This document shows positions 27,597 through 36,347 of a DNA stretch of 64,000 bases, in pieces. The translations under genes were made by a program, and so were the position numbers. The notes under the pieces were generated by a model that was not told the DNA's origin, searched no databases, and was given only the letters and a program-made list of their open reading frames with translations. How positions within the stretch are numbered: the first letter of the stretch is position 1; each line of letters begins with the position of its first letter. This DNA is from Bifidobacterium sp. ESL0732 (GTDB taxonomy: Bacteria > Actinomycetota > Actinomycetes > Actinomycetales > Bifidobacteriaceae), in contig NZ_CP113920.1 of assembly GCF_029395535.1 (NCBI RefSeq), positions 1,674,001-1,738,000 on the forward strand. The letters are read 5' to 3'.

Positions 27597-28760
27597 CTAT
27601 TCGTTTTCGAGCTGCGCCAGCACTTCCGTCAACGCCTCTCGGAAACGGGCCATCTCTTCATCGGTGCCCATGCACACGCGCAGCCAGCCATCAGGCCCGA
27701 CCACACGAATCAAGACGCCGCGTTTCAGCAGTTCGTCAAAGACTCGTTCGCGGTTTTCGAACGATCCTCCGAAAAGCACGAAATTGGACTGGGAATCGGC
27801 GACCTGAAGCGGCTTGCCGTGCCAGCTCTGCGTTTTAATCCACTCAGCGGTCGCTTCACGGGTTTCGCGCAAGTGCTTCACCTGGCTCAGCTGCTCATCT
27901 GTGTGCTTGAACGCGGCGAGCGCCGTGGCCTGCGTGACGGCGGAAAGATGGTAAGGCATGCGCACGATACGCACGCAGTCGATGATGCCCTGATCTGCGG
28001 CAAGATAACCCACGCGCGCGCCTGCGAAGGCGAAAGCCTTGCTCATGGTGCGGCTGACCGCAAGATTCGGGTATTTGGTGAGCAGTTGAAGCGCGGTCGG
28101 GGTGCCGGGCGTGCGGAATTCGATATAGGCCTCGTCTACCACAACCACCGGGTGCACACCAGCTGCCGCCCCATCGACCTTGGCATTTTGCGCTGCTTTC
28201 AGCACCGCTTCGAGCTGATCCATAGGCAGAATGGTGCCGGTCGGGTTGTTCGGGCTGGTCAAGAGGATAATCGACGGCTGTTCACGCTCCATGGCTTCCA
28301 GCAGGGCGTCAAGATTCAGGGAAAAATCAGTGTTGCGCTGCACCGTAATCCACTTGGTGAACGTGTCTCGCGCATATTCTGGATACATCGAATAGGTCGG
28401 ATCTGCCCCCAAAGCCTTGCGTCCCGGACCGCCGAAGGCCTGGAAGAGCTGGAGCATGATCTCGTTGCTGCCGTTGGCGCCCCACAGCTGATCGACGCCG
28501 AGCTTCACGCCGGACTCACGTTCGAGATAATTCGAGAACGCCTGCCGTAGCGCGGTGTGCTCACGATCCGGGTAACGATTCAAAGTCGGGGCAATCTTGC
28601 GTACGTCTTCGGCAATCTCATCGACCACCGCAGGTGCAGGCTGGTACGGGTTTTCGTTGACGTTCAGGCACACCGGCACGTCAAGCTGCGGCGCACCGTA
28701 CGGCACCTCGCCGATCAGGTCGTTGCGCAGCGGCAGATCCTGCGGAATCGTATCGGTCAT
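27597..28760 (-). CDS. hisC: histidinol-phosphate aminotransferase
   Basis: A 387-residue PLP-dependent fold-type I aminotransferase. LNVNENPYQPAPAV is the HisC N-terminal segment, LTSPNNPTG and VVDEAYIEF contact the PLP, and the Schiff-base lysine is in SRTMSKAFAFAGARVGY. It converts imidazole-acetol phosphate to histidinol phosphate. AAGGGA lies 12 bases from the ATG. It is followed by hisB after a 160-base gap and preceded by an unusual tandem-repeat array (28793-29018). Confidence 0.95.
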   Translation of the reverse strand: MTDTIPQDLPLRNDLIGEVPYGAPQLDVPVCLNVNENPYQPAPAVVDEIAEDVRKIAPTLNRYPDREHTALRQAFSNYLERESGVKLGVDQLWGANGSNEIMLQLFQAFGGPGRKALGADPTYSMYPEYARDTFTKWITVQRNTDFSLNLDALLEAMEREQPSIILLTSPNNPTGTILPMDQLEAVLKAAQNAKVDGAAAGVHPVVVVDEAYIEFRTPGTPTALQLLTKYPNLAVSRTMSKAFAFAGARVGYLAADQGIIDCVRIVRMPYHLSAVTQATALAAFKHTDEQLSQVKHLRETREATAEWIKTQSWHGKPLQVADSQSNFVLFGGSFENRERVFDELLKRGVLIRVVGPDGWLRVCMGTDEEMARFREALTEVLAQLENE

Positions 28761-28792
28761 CTTGCTCTTCCCTTCATTTCAACAATGTCCTG

Positions 28793-29018
28793 TTTCTAGC
28801 ATCCGGTACCGGCCATGCAAGAAAACGGTCACTGAACCACTCTAAATGACCACTTTCTAGCATCTTACCGACTCCTATGCAAGAAAACAGCCACTAAGCG
28901 ACCCCAAACGACCACTTTCTAGCATCTCATCAGCTTGATGCAAGAAACCGGTCACTAAGCTGCCGTAAATAAGCACTTTTCTGCGTCCAGCAACGTTCGT
29001 GCCGAAAAACAGTCAGTC
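28793..29018. repeat. tandem array of four ~61-62 bp hairpin-bearing units
   Basis: Units begin TTTCTAGCATC at 28793, 28854 and 28916. Each continues to ATGCAAGAAA (28815, 28877, 28938) and then a (G)GTCACTAAG-like and GACCAC-like segment before the next unit. A fourth, degraded unit starts near 28977 (TTTTCTGCGTC ... GTGCCGAAAA). TTTCT.GCAT and ATGC.AGAAA are inverted, so every unit can form a hairpin; the first loop is itself the palindrome CCGGTACCGG. The array fills the gap between the GNAT gene stop and the hisC start. Confidence 0.85.
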
Positions 29019-29027
29019 ACAGCGACC

Positions 29028-29426
29028 TTAGAATGGACGTCTGGCGATGGTGAATGCGTTGTCGGCATGACGGAAACCTATGCGGGGATAATATTGCATC
29101 GCACCGCTTGCCGCCAGCAGCACCAATGACACATCAGGACCGATCGTACTGCGAACACCTTCGACCAGCTTTCTACCGATTCCTTGACGCTGATAATCCG
29201 CGTCGACGGCAAGATCGGAAAGATAGCACGCATAACTGAAATCCGTCAACGCGCGGGCGACGCCGACCAGCTTATCGCCGTCCCACGCAGTAAGCAAGAT
29301 ATCACTGTTGTCGAGCATGGTCTGCAATCGTTTCAGATTACCGGTCGGCCGATGAATCGTCGACCTGTCGAAAACCGATGCCAGTTGCTTGGCGTCGATT
29401 TTCCGGTCATCTGAAACGATAATCAT
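29028..29426 (-). CDS. GNAT family N-acetyltransferase
   Basis: A 132-residue acetyltransferase with the acetyl-CoA binding stretch LSDLAVDADYQRQGIGRKLVEGV (the Q/RxxGxG/A motif) and the C-terminal YYPRIGFRHADNAFTI. Such small GNAT proteins acetylate amines on metabolites, antibiotics or proteins; the substrate is unknown. It stands between hisD and the repeat array before hisC, an unusual place within a histidine run. Confidence 0.88.
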   Translation of the reverse strand: MIIVSDDRKIDAKQLASVFDRSTIHRPTGNLKRLQTMLDNSDILLTAWDGDKLVGVARALTDFSYACYLSDLAVDADYQRQGIGRKLVEGVRSTIGPDVSLVLLAASGAMQYYPRIGFRHADNAFTIARRPF

Positions 29427-29493
29427 GCAGATTCTTTCCCGAAATAATCATCCATGCCGTTATCACATCTCATGATTTCGAACATCGAACTAC

Positions 29494-30876
29494 CTATTTG
29501 CGTAGGCCGGCCTTACGTTCTTGATCCTTCAGCGTGGCTTTATCATATGGGTCGTCGATGAAACGGCTCAGCACGCACTCGCCATGGGCGGGCAGGTCCT
29601 CGGAAACGGCGAAAGCGTTGATCAGCGACGCCAGCGGCTTCAAGCCCTGTTCGTCGTATTCGATGACTTCGACGGGCTTCATGAAGGTGTGCACCCCCAG
29701 ACCACAGGCGAAACGGGCGGTACCGCCGGTGGGCAGTACGTGGTTGGAGCCGGACATGTAGTCGCCCAGCGGGACCGGCGAATATGGCCCGCGGAAGATG
29801 GCACCGGCATTCTTGATGAGCGGCACAACCTCATCGGGGTTTTCGGTCTGGATCTCCAAGTGCTCGGCGGCGTAGGCGTTGGCGGCGTCGACCGACTGGT
29901 CGAGCCCGTCGGTCAGGATGATGCCGGACTGACGACCGGTCAGCGACGTGGCGACACGTTCATGCGACATGGTGCGCGGCACGCGCTCATCCAGGCTTTC
30001 CTGCGTCTTCTTGGCAAGTTCTTCGCTGTCGGTGATCAACACGGAACCGGCGAGCTCGTCGTGCTCGGCCTGACCGATCAAATCGGCGGCCACCCAGCTC
30101 GGGTTGGCGCTCTTGTCGGCCAGAATCGCGATTTCGGTAGGCCCAGCGACCGCGTCGATGCCGACGATGCCGGAAACCATGGATTTGGCCGTGGCCACGA
30201 AAATGTTGCCGGGGCCGGTGATCTTGTCGACCGGTTCACAGAGCACCTCGCCGTCCTGCGGCTCGCTTCCGTTGGCGCCATAGGCGAACATGGCGACGGC
30301 CTGTGCCCCGCCGACCGCATAGACCTCGTCGACGCCGAGGATAGCGCAGGTAGCGAGAATGGTCTTGTTGGGCAGACCGTCGTTGTCGGCTGCCGGAGGC
30401 GTGGCGATGGCCAGCGACGAAACGCCCGCGACCTGGGCCGGAACGGCGTTCATAATCACGGAAGTCGGATAAACCGCCTTGCCGCCAGGCACATACAGGC
30501 CGACGCGCTCGACGGGAATCCAGCGTTCGGCGACGCGGGCACCTTCGGCCAAGTCGGTGTAGAAGTCCTTGGGAACCTGAGAATGGCAGACCTTGCGGAT
30601 ACGACGTACCGATTCCTCGATGGCGGCGCGAACCTCGGGATCGAGTTCTTTGAGCGCACTTTGCATCGCTTCGACAGGCACGCGCAGATGATGCGGACGG
30701 ATATGATCGAATTTCTCCTCGAAATCGCGCAGGGCCGCAGCACCGCGGGCCTTGACATCGTCGAGAATAGGGCGCACAGCGCTACTGGCTTCGTTCGTGC
30801 CCATTTCGGCACGAGGCATAGCTTCCAGCATCTGGGCTCTGGTGAGGCGCTTTCCGCGCAGGTCAATAATTCGCAT
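29494..30876 (-). CDS. hisD: histidinol dehydrogenase
   Basis: Catalyses the last two oxidations of histidine synthesis, histidinol to histidine with two NAD+, using zinc. The core GPGNIFVATAKSMV, IDAVAGPTEIAILAD, and the zinc/catalytic segment GQAEHDELAG are all clear. YAAEHLEIQ and GSNHVLPTGGTARF follow. In-frame starts exist at 30912, 30891 and 30876; GGAAA eight bases before 30876 and the usual N-terminus MRIIDLRGK favour the last, giving 460 aa. The gene leads the histidine run; upstream lies a second hairpin array. Confidence 0.95.
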   Translation of the reverse strand: MRIIDLRGKRLTRAQMLEAMPRAEMGTNEASSAVRPILDDVKARGAAALRDFEEKFDHIRPHHLRVPVEAMQSALKELDPEVRAAIEESVRRIRKVCHSQVPKDFYTDLAEGARVAERWIPVERVGLYVPGGKAVYPTSVIMNAVPAQVAGVSSLAIATPPAADNDGLPNKTILATCAILGVDEVYAVGGAQAVAMFAYGANGSEPQDGEVLCEPVDKITGPGNIFVATAKSMVSGIVGIDAVAGPTEIAILADKSANPSWVAADLIGQAEHDELAGSVLITDSEELAKKTQESLDERVPRTMSHERVATSLTGRQSGIILTDGLDQSVDAANAYAAEHLEIQTENPDEVVPLIKNAGAIFRGPYSPVPLGDYMSGSNHVLPTGGTARFACGLGVHTFMKPVEVIEYDEQGLKPLASLINAFAVSEDLPAHGECVLSRFIDDPYDKATLKDQERKAGLRK

Positions 30877-31007
30877 GTTGTTATTTTCCATACTCACCAT
30901 CGTATTCTGCACGGCGTATCGCTATGAGACACAACTCACATTCTGAGACTGATTGCCCAGCCGCTCAGACGTATTACGTACCGTTGTATCGTAATCCTCT
31001 ATTCCGA

Positions 31008-31154
31008 GGTCTCTTGGCGCACCAAGAGGCCAATTATTCGAAGAATGCACCATGAATCCTGCGATTTCGGGCCTCTTGGCGCACCAAGGGACCAATTATT
31101 CGAAGATTGCACCATGAATCTTACGATTTCAGACCTCTTGGCGCGCCAAGAGGG
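31008..31154. repeat. tandem array with three CTCTTGG/CCAAGAG hairpins, ~62 bp period
   Basis: Three hairpins, CTCTTGG-N4-CCAAGAG (31011-31028), CTCTTGG-N4-CCAAGGG (31073-31090) and CCTCTTGG-N4-CCAAGAGG (31134-31153), are spaced 62 bases apart. The intervening bases are near-identical (CCAATTATTCGAAGA.TGCA and CCATGAATC.T.CGATTTC). The region lies between the hisD start and the dnaE stop. There is no U tract after the last stem, so these are not ordinary terminators. The sequence differs from the array at 28793 although the period matches. Confidence 0.85.
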
Positions 31155-31211
31155 TATCAAATGAGATGATTTGTGGCACAATAAACTTCATCCCGCGATA
31201 TTCAGAGAAAC

Positions 31212-34200
31212 TCAGGACGCGGGCAAACACTTCGGCCCGAAGAGAATCTTGATTTCGGCAAACAGCGACGTGTCACGTTTTACGCGGAATCGATCACCGA
31301 ACGTCAGCACTTTCGCGTTGCCATCAGTGTCCATGATGGCCAGCTCGACCTCGCAGACGCCGGGGTGCTTGGTAAGTATCTGCCCAAGCTGCATGACATG
31401 CGGCCGGTTCAGGGCGGCCTGCGGCAAGGTGAGCACCAGCGGCCGTTCGTCTTCGGCCACAAGATTCGGCACGTTCATATCATTGGCCCGCAGACTCACC
31501 GTCTCATCACGCAGTTCGACCTGCCCGCGGATCTGGACCACTTCGTCGACGGCCATCGATTCGGCCGCGGAGGTATAGGCACGCCCGAAGAACATGCACT
31601 GGATGGAGCTTTCCATGTCTTCGACGGTGACGATAGCCCAAGGGTTGCCCTTCTTGGAGACACGTCGGTCGACGGAAGTGATGAGCCCGGCGATGGTGAC
31701 CTGCTGGCGGTCGTCCATGTTCGCGGCGCTGTTGACCAGTTGGGCGATGGACATGTCGCGCAGACTGTTGAGCACCGAGGCCATGCCAGACAGCGGATGG
31801 TCGGAGACATAGAGGCCAAGCATTTCGCGCTCGAAGTTGAGCTTGGTCTTCTTGTCCCATTCGGGAATGTCGGGAACGCTGACCTGAGCGTCGCCCATCG
31901 CGGCACCGCCGGCCCCTCCGTCATCGCCATCAGAGCCCAAGTCACTGAAGAGGTCGAACTGCCCTTCGGCCTGCTTGCGTTTGAGGCTCACCACCGAGTC
32001 GATGGCGGATTCGTGAATCTGGAAGAGCGCACGACGGTTCGGGTCGATCGAGTCGAAGGCCCCGGCCTTGATCAGCGATTCCACCAAGCGCTTGTTGAGC
32101 GCGCTCAGCGGCACACGGCGGATGAAATCCATGAAATTGACGAACTTGCCGCGCTTACTTTCACGCTCGGCGATGATGTCCTGCACGGCTTTGTCGCCGA
32201 CGTTGCGGATGGCACCGAGGCCGAAACGGATGATGTCACCGACAGGAGCGTATTCTAGCCGAGATTCGTTGACATCCGGCGGCAGCACCTTGATACCCAT
32301 GCGCCGTGCCTCGCCCAAATAAAGGGCGGTCTTGTCCTTGTTGCTGCGTTCGTTCTGCAGCAGCGCGGCCATGAATTCCACCGGATAGTGGGTCTTCAAG
32401 TAGGCCGTCCAGTAGGAAATCAGGCCGTAGGCCGCGGAATGGGCCTTGTTGAACGCGTAGCCGGCGAAAGGCACGAAGATGTCCCAAACATCCTGCGCGG
32501 CCTTGCGCGAATAGCCATGCTGCTTCATGCCTTCGAAGAACGGCACCTGCTCTTTGGCCAGCACCTCGGGCTTCTTCTTGCCCATCGCGCGTCGCAGCAC
32601 GTCCGCTCGGCCGAGCGAGTAACCGGCCAGTATTCGCGCGGCGGACTGCACCTGTTCCTGATAGACAATCAGGCCGTAGGTCTCGTCCAAGACCGGGGCG
32701 AGCGCCTCGGCCACCTCGTCGTTGATCGGGGTGATGGGCTGCAGGCCGTTCTTGCGCTTGGCATAGTTGTTGTGAGAGTCCACATCCATCGGGCCAGGAC
32801 GATAAAGGGCGATAAGTGCCGAAATATCGTTGAAGTTATCGGGCTTGAGACTTTTGAGCAGAGCCCGCATCCCGTCGCCATCGAGCTGGAAGACGCCGAG
32901 TGTGTCACCTCGGGTCAACAGGTCGTAGGTCGCTCTGTCGTCCAGCGGGATCTTGGTATAGTCAATGGATTCTTTGCCGTTGAGCTCGATGTTCTTCAGG
33001 GTGTCACGGATGACCGTCAAGTTGGAGAGGCCGAGGAAGTCGTTCTTGACCAGCCCCAGCGTTTCGCAGGTATGGTATTCGAAGGTCGTGGTCACCGTGC
33101 CGTCGGTGCGTTCCAAAAGCGGCGAGGTATCGGTGATTGGCGTGGCCGACATGATGGTGGCGCAGGCATGCACACCGGTCTGGCGAATAAGGCCTTCAAT
33201 GCCCTTAGCCTCGTCTGTAATACGTTTGGCATCGGGGTCAGAATCGTACAGTTCGCGGAATTCACGCGCCTCGGCGTATTTCTTGGAGGTCGGGTCAAAC
33301 ATCTCCTTCAAGCTCGCGTCCTTGCCGTTCTTGCTCGGCGGCAGCGCCTTGACGATACGGTCGCCCACGGAGAACTCGTAGCCCATGATGCGCGCGGAAT
33401 CCTTGAGGGCCTGCTTGGTCTTGATGGTGCCGTAGATGACACACTGCGCTACTTTGTCGTGACCGTATTTGTCGGCCACATAGTCAAGCACCTTCTGCCG
33501 GCCTTCGGGGTCGAAATCGATATCGATATCAGGCAGAGAGACGCGTTCGGGGTTGAGGAATCGTTCGAAGATCAGGCCATGTTCCAGCGGGTCGAGTTCG
33601 GTGATGCCCATGGCGTAGGCCACCATGGAGCCTGCCGCAGAGCCGCGCCCGGGACCGACCATCACGCCATGGGTCTTGGCCCAGTTGATGTAGTCGGCAA
33701 CCACGAGGAAGTAGCCGCAAAACTGCATCTGGCAGATCACGCCGCATTCGTAATCGGCCTGTTTGCGCACCTTGTCGGGCACGTTGCCTTCGTAACGCTT
33801 CTCGAGGCCCTGCTGCACGTCGTGAAGGAAGAGCGAAGTTTCGTCCCATCCGTCCGGGCAGTCGAAGAGCGGCATGAACGCGCCGTCCTCGTGGTCGTCG
33901 AACATCACGTTGCAGCGTTCGGCCACTTCCAGCGTGTTGTCGCACGCCTCAGGCAGGTCTTTAAAGAGTTCGCGCATTTCCTCGGCCGACTTGATGTAGT
34001 AGCCGGAACCGTCGAATTTGAAGCGGTTCGGGTCATCCAGATGCGAGCCGGAATTGATGCAGAGCATTGCGTCCTGCGAACCTCGGTCGGCTTCGTGGAC
34101 ATAGTGGGAATCGTTGGTGGCGATGATGGGGGCGCCAAGGTCTTTGGCAATCTTGAGCAGGTCTTTGGAGACGCGCTTTTCGATTTCCAGATTGTGGTCC

Positions 34201-34781
34201 ATCAGTTCGATATAGAAATTATCCTTGCCGAAGATATCCTGCAGCTGGTGGGCTGCGCGCAACGCCTCTTGGTACTGCCCCAAGCGCAAACGGGTCTGGA
34301 TGATGCCGGACGGGCAGCCCGAAGTACCGATAACGCCTTTGTGATACGTTTCGAGCACGTCGTAATCCATGCGCGGCCATTTGCCGACGCGGCCTTCCAG
34401 ATTGGCCACGGATGAGGCCTTCATCAGGTTGACCAAGCCTTCGTCGTTTTCGGCCCAGAGGGTCATATGGGTGATAAAACCGCCACCGGAGACGTCGTCG
34501 CTACGCTGGGCTTCGGTCCCCCAGTGCACGCGGGTTTTGTCGGTGCGGGAGGTTTCAGGGGTTACATAGGCTTCGATACCGATAATCGGCTTGATACCGG
34601 CGCTGACGGCATTGCTCCACATCTCGTAGGCACCGTGCATATTGCCATGGTCTGTAATACCAACGGCCGGCATATCGAGTTCCTTGGCACGGTTAATCAA
34701 ATCGGGAATCTTGGACGCACCGTCGAGCAGCGAGTAATGCGTATGGTTATGCAATTGAACAAAGTTTCCCGAATAAGCCAT
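31212..34781 (-). CDS. dnaE: DNA polymerase III alpha subunit
   Basis: The 1,189-residue replicative polymerase. The N-terminal PHP domain starts with FVQLHNHTHYSLLDGASK. Catalytic aspartates are in SLPDIDIDFDPEGRQKV. The fingers include FAGYAFNKAHSAAYGLISYWTAYLKTHYP, followed by a helix-hairpin-helix region and a C-terminal OB domain (VTIAGLITSVDRRVSKKGNPWAIVTVED). The ATG at 34781 follows GGAG; an in-frame GTG three codons earlier is less likely. It is the standard DnaE1-type length. Confidence 0.97.
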   Translation of the reverse strand: MAYSGNFVQLHNHTHYSLLDGASKIPDLINRAKELDMPAVGITDHGNMHGAYEMWSNAVSAGIKPIIGIEAYVTPETSRTDKTRVHWGTEAQRSDDVSGGGFITHMTLWAENDEGLVNLMKASSVANLEGRVGKWPRMDYDVLETYHKGVIGTSGCPSGIIQTRLRLGQYQEALRAAHQLQDIFGKDNFYIELMDHNLEIEKRVSKDLLKIAKDLGAPIIATNDSHYVHEADRGSQDAMLCINSGSHLDDPNRFKFDGSGYYIKSAEEMRELFKDLPEACDNTLEVAERCNVMFDDHEDGAFMPLFDCPDGWDETSLFLHDVQQGLEKRYEGNVPDKVRKQADYECGVICQMQFCGYFLVVADYINWAKTHGVMVGPGRGSAAGSMVAYAMGITELDPLEHGLIFERFLNPERVSLPDIDIDFDPEGRQKVLDYVADKYGHDKVAQCVIYGTIKTKQALKDSARIMGYEFSVGDRIVKALPPSKNGKDASLKEMFDPTSKKYAEAREFRELYDSDPDAKRITDEAKGIEGLIRQTGVHACATIMSATPITDTSPLLERTDGTVTTTFEYHTCETLGLVKNDFLGLSNLTVIRDTLKNIELNGKESIDYTKIPLDDRATYDLLTRGDTLGVFQLDGDGMRALLKSLKPDNFNDISALIALYRPGPMDVDSHNNYAKRKNGLQPITPINDEVAEALAPVLDETYGLIVYQEQVQSAARILAGYSLGRADVLRRAMGKKKPEVLAKEQVPFFEGMKQHGYSRKAAQDVWDIFVPFAGYAFNKAHSAAYGLISYWTAYLKTHYPVEFMAALLQNERSNKDKTALYLGEARRMGIKVLPPDVNESRLEYAPVGDIIRFGLGAIRNVGDKAVQDIIAERESKRGKFVNFMDFIRRVPLSALNKRLVESLIKAGAFDSIDPNRRALFQIHESAIDSVVSLKRKQAEGQFDLFSDLGSDGDDGGAGGAAMGDAQVSVPDIPEWDKKTKLNFEREMLGLYVSDHPLSGMASVLNSLRDMSIAQLVNSAANMDDRQQVTIAGLITSVDRRVSKKGNPWAIVTVEDMESSIQCMFFGRAYTSAAESMAVDEVVQIRGQVELRDETVSLRANDMNVPNLVAEDERPLVLTLPQAALNRPHVMQLGQILTKHPGVCEVELAIMDTDGNAKVLTFGDRFRVKRDTSLFAEIKILFGPKCLPAS

Positions 34782-34862
34782 GCTCTCCACGATACCGAGC
34801 CGGTCAGACGCGAAAAGCCTTTAGCGAATCGTCGCTGCCTATCGATTATTTGCTATAAAACT

Positions 34863-35789
34863 TTATTCTTTTTCGCGTTTGTCTTCGCGCACGACGTCCA
34901 GCGCATGCTGCAAATCGGCGGGATAGCGAGATTCTACTACCGTGCGGACGTGGGTGCGGGGATGCTTGAACTCAAGGCGCATCGCGTGTAGCCATTGACG
35001 TGTCAGGCCCAAACGTTCGGCCAGTACAGGGTTGGCGCCGTACATCGAATCGCCTACCAGCGGATGGCCGATGGATGAGAAATGCACACGAATCTGGTGG
35101 GTGCGACCGGTCTCGAGGTTGACACTCACCAGCGTCGCCTCGTTGAAACGCTCCAACACGTCAAAATGCGTGATCGCCTTTTTGCCGAGCGGGGTAACAG
35201 TGAAACGGAAATCCGAGACTTTGGCCCGTCCGATAGGTGCCTCGATGGTCGCCTTGTCGTTGGTGAGATTGCCTTGTGCCAAGGCATGATAGATTTTGGT
35301 CACTTCGTGATGGGAAAATTGACGACGCATCTCGCGGTATGCCAAGTCGGATTTGCACACCAGCATCAGTCCGCTGGTGCCGACATCAAGCCTGCTGACA
35401 ATGCCTTGCCTGCCGGGAGCCCCCAGAGATGTGATATGCACTCCCCTGGCCAGAAGGCTACCGAGCACCGTCGGCCCCGTCCAACCGGCAGAAGCGTGGG
35501 CTGCTACACCGACCGGCTTGTCAACCACAACGATATCCTCGTCCTCGTAGACGACGGCCATGTCTTGAGCCAGCGGTTCGGGTTCGGGGTCGTGCTCGAC
35601 AATATCGAATTCGACGGTATCCCCGCTACAAAGCGTACCTGATTTTGATATCTTATGCTGAAGAACGCTTACTTCCCCTGCTTCGATGAGTTCGACGGCC
35701 TTGGAACGCGAGACACCAAGCATCTTGGCGACGGCGACATCAAACCGTTTGCCAATCAACGCATCGGGAGCAGGCACCAAGCGACTCAT
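34863..35789 (-). CDS. RluD-family pseudouridine synthase
   Basis: A 308-residue RNA pseudouridine synthase with an N-terminal S4 RNA-binding domain (VAKMLGVSRSKAVELIEAGEVSV) and the RluA/RluD catalytic domain. The active-site aspartate is in GIVSRLDVGTSGLMLV; VVDKPVGVAAHAS and GRTHQIRVHFSSIGHPLVGD are also diagnostic. It modifies 23S rRNA in well-studied relatives. Its ATG overlaps the lspA stop, an arrangement widespread beyond this genus, which points to co-translation. Confidence 0.93.
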   Translation of the reverse strand: MSRLVPAPDALIGKRFDVAVAKMLGVSRSKAVELIEAGEVSVLQHKISKSGTLCSGDTVEFDIVEHDPEPEPLAQDMAVVYEDEDIVVVDKPVGVAAHASAGWTGPTVLGSLLARGVHITSLGAPGRQGIVSRLDVGTSGLMLVCKSDLAYREMRRQFSHHEVTKIYHALAQGNLTNDKATIEAPIGRAKVSDFRFTVTPLGKKAITHFDVLERFNEATLVSVNLETGRTHQIRVHFSSIGHPLVGDSMYGANPVLAERLGLTRQWLHAMRLEFKHPRTHVRTVVESRYPADLQHALDVVREDKREKE

Positions 35790-36334
35790 CGGCCGTCTGC
35801 TTCCTTGTTTTCGGCAGTTTTCTTCGATTCTTTTTTAAGATCTTTCGCGCTGAATGGGACGTTTGCAAGCAGCAAGATGACAATAAGCACTGCGGCGATG
35901 CCAAGTTCGATATCGGCGACATTGCCGACCGACCAGCCATAGTTGAGGAAATCCACCACTTTTCCGTTAAGGAACCCTTGGGCAAAAATAACACGATCGA
36001 TGAGATTGCCAAAAGCCCCTGCAAACGCCAAGGTGAGCACAGCTGTCCACCAGAGCGAAACCGTGGTCAGCGCTAGATACACAAGCGCCACACAAGCAAC
36101 CAAAGCCAGACAGGAAATGAGCCAGGTCACTGACGATCCCATCCCAAGAGACGCCCCAGGATTATGTACCAATGTCAAACCGAGAAGCTTGGGAATGACG
36201 ATAATGGTCTTACCGTCACTGAGAGCGGCTTGCGCCCATAGCTTCGTAAGACGGTCGAGCAGCAGCGCCACCACCGTGACGATAACGAAAACGGCCACAC
36301 GATTGCGCGGCCGTTTAGGGGATACATTCTTCAT
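35786..36334 (-). CDS. lspA: lipoprotein signal peptidase (signal peptidase II)
   Basis: An integral membrane aspartyl protease of about 182 residues that cleaves lipoprotein signal peptides. There are four hydrophobic segments. LVHNPGASLGM is the conserved loop. The two catalytic aspartates are in AFGNLIDRVIFAQG and SVGNVADIELG. A charged, lysine-rich C-terminal tail follows the last helix. The frame is open to 36406; I take ATG(36334) (MKNVSPKRPRN), which sits 13 bases past the divIVA stop and has only a distant AAGGA as ribosome binding site. Confidence 0.92.
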   Translation of the reverse strand: MKNVSPKRPRNRVAVFVIVTVVALLLDRLTKLWAQAALSDGKTIIVIPKLLGLTLVHNPGASLGMGSSVTWLISCLALVACVALVYLALTTVSLWWTAVLTLAFAGAFGNLIDRVIFAQGFLNGKVVDFLNYGWSVGNVADIELGIAAVLIVILLLANVPFSAKDLKKESKKTAENKEADGR

Positions 36335-36347
36335 ATCGATGGCCGAA

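Noticed and set aside
28793-29018. CRISPR array
   Set aside because: Units are contiguous ~62-bp tandem copies with conserved link sequence; there are no unique ~30-base spacers and no cas genes nearby.
31008-31154. Ordinary rho-independent terminators after dnaE
   Set aside because: Three stems with a fixed 62-base period and conserved linkers, and no U tract behind any of them.
32388-34415. 675-residue plus-strand ORF opposite dnaE
   Set aside because: Antisense frame of a confidently identified DnaE; its composition (His/Val/Gly/Arg-rich) is not protein-like.
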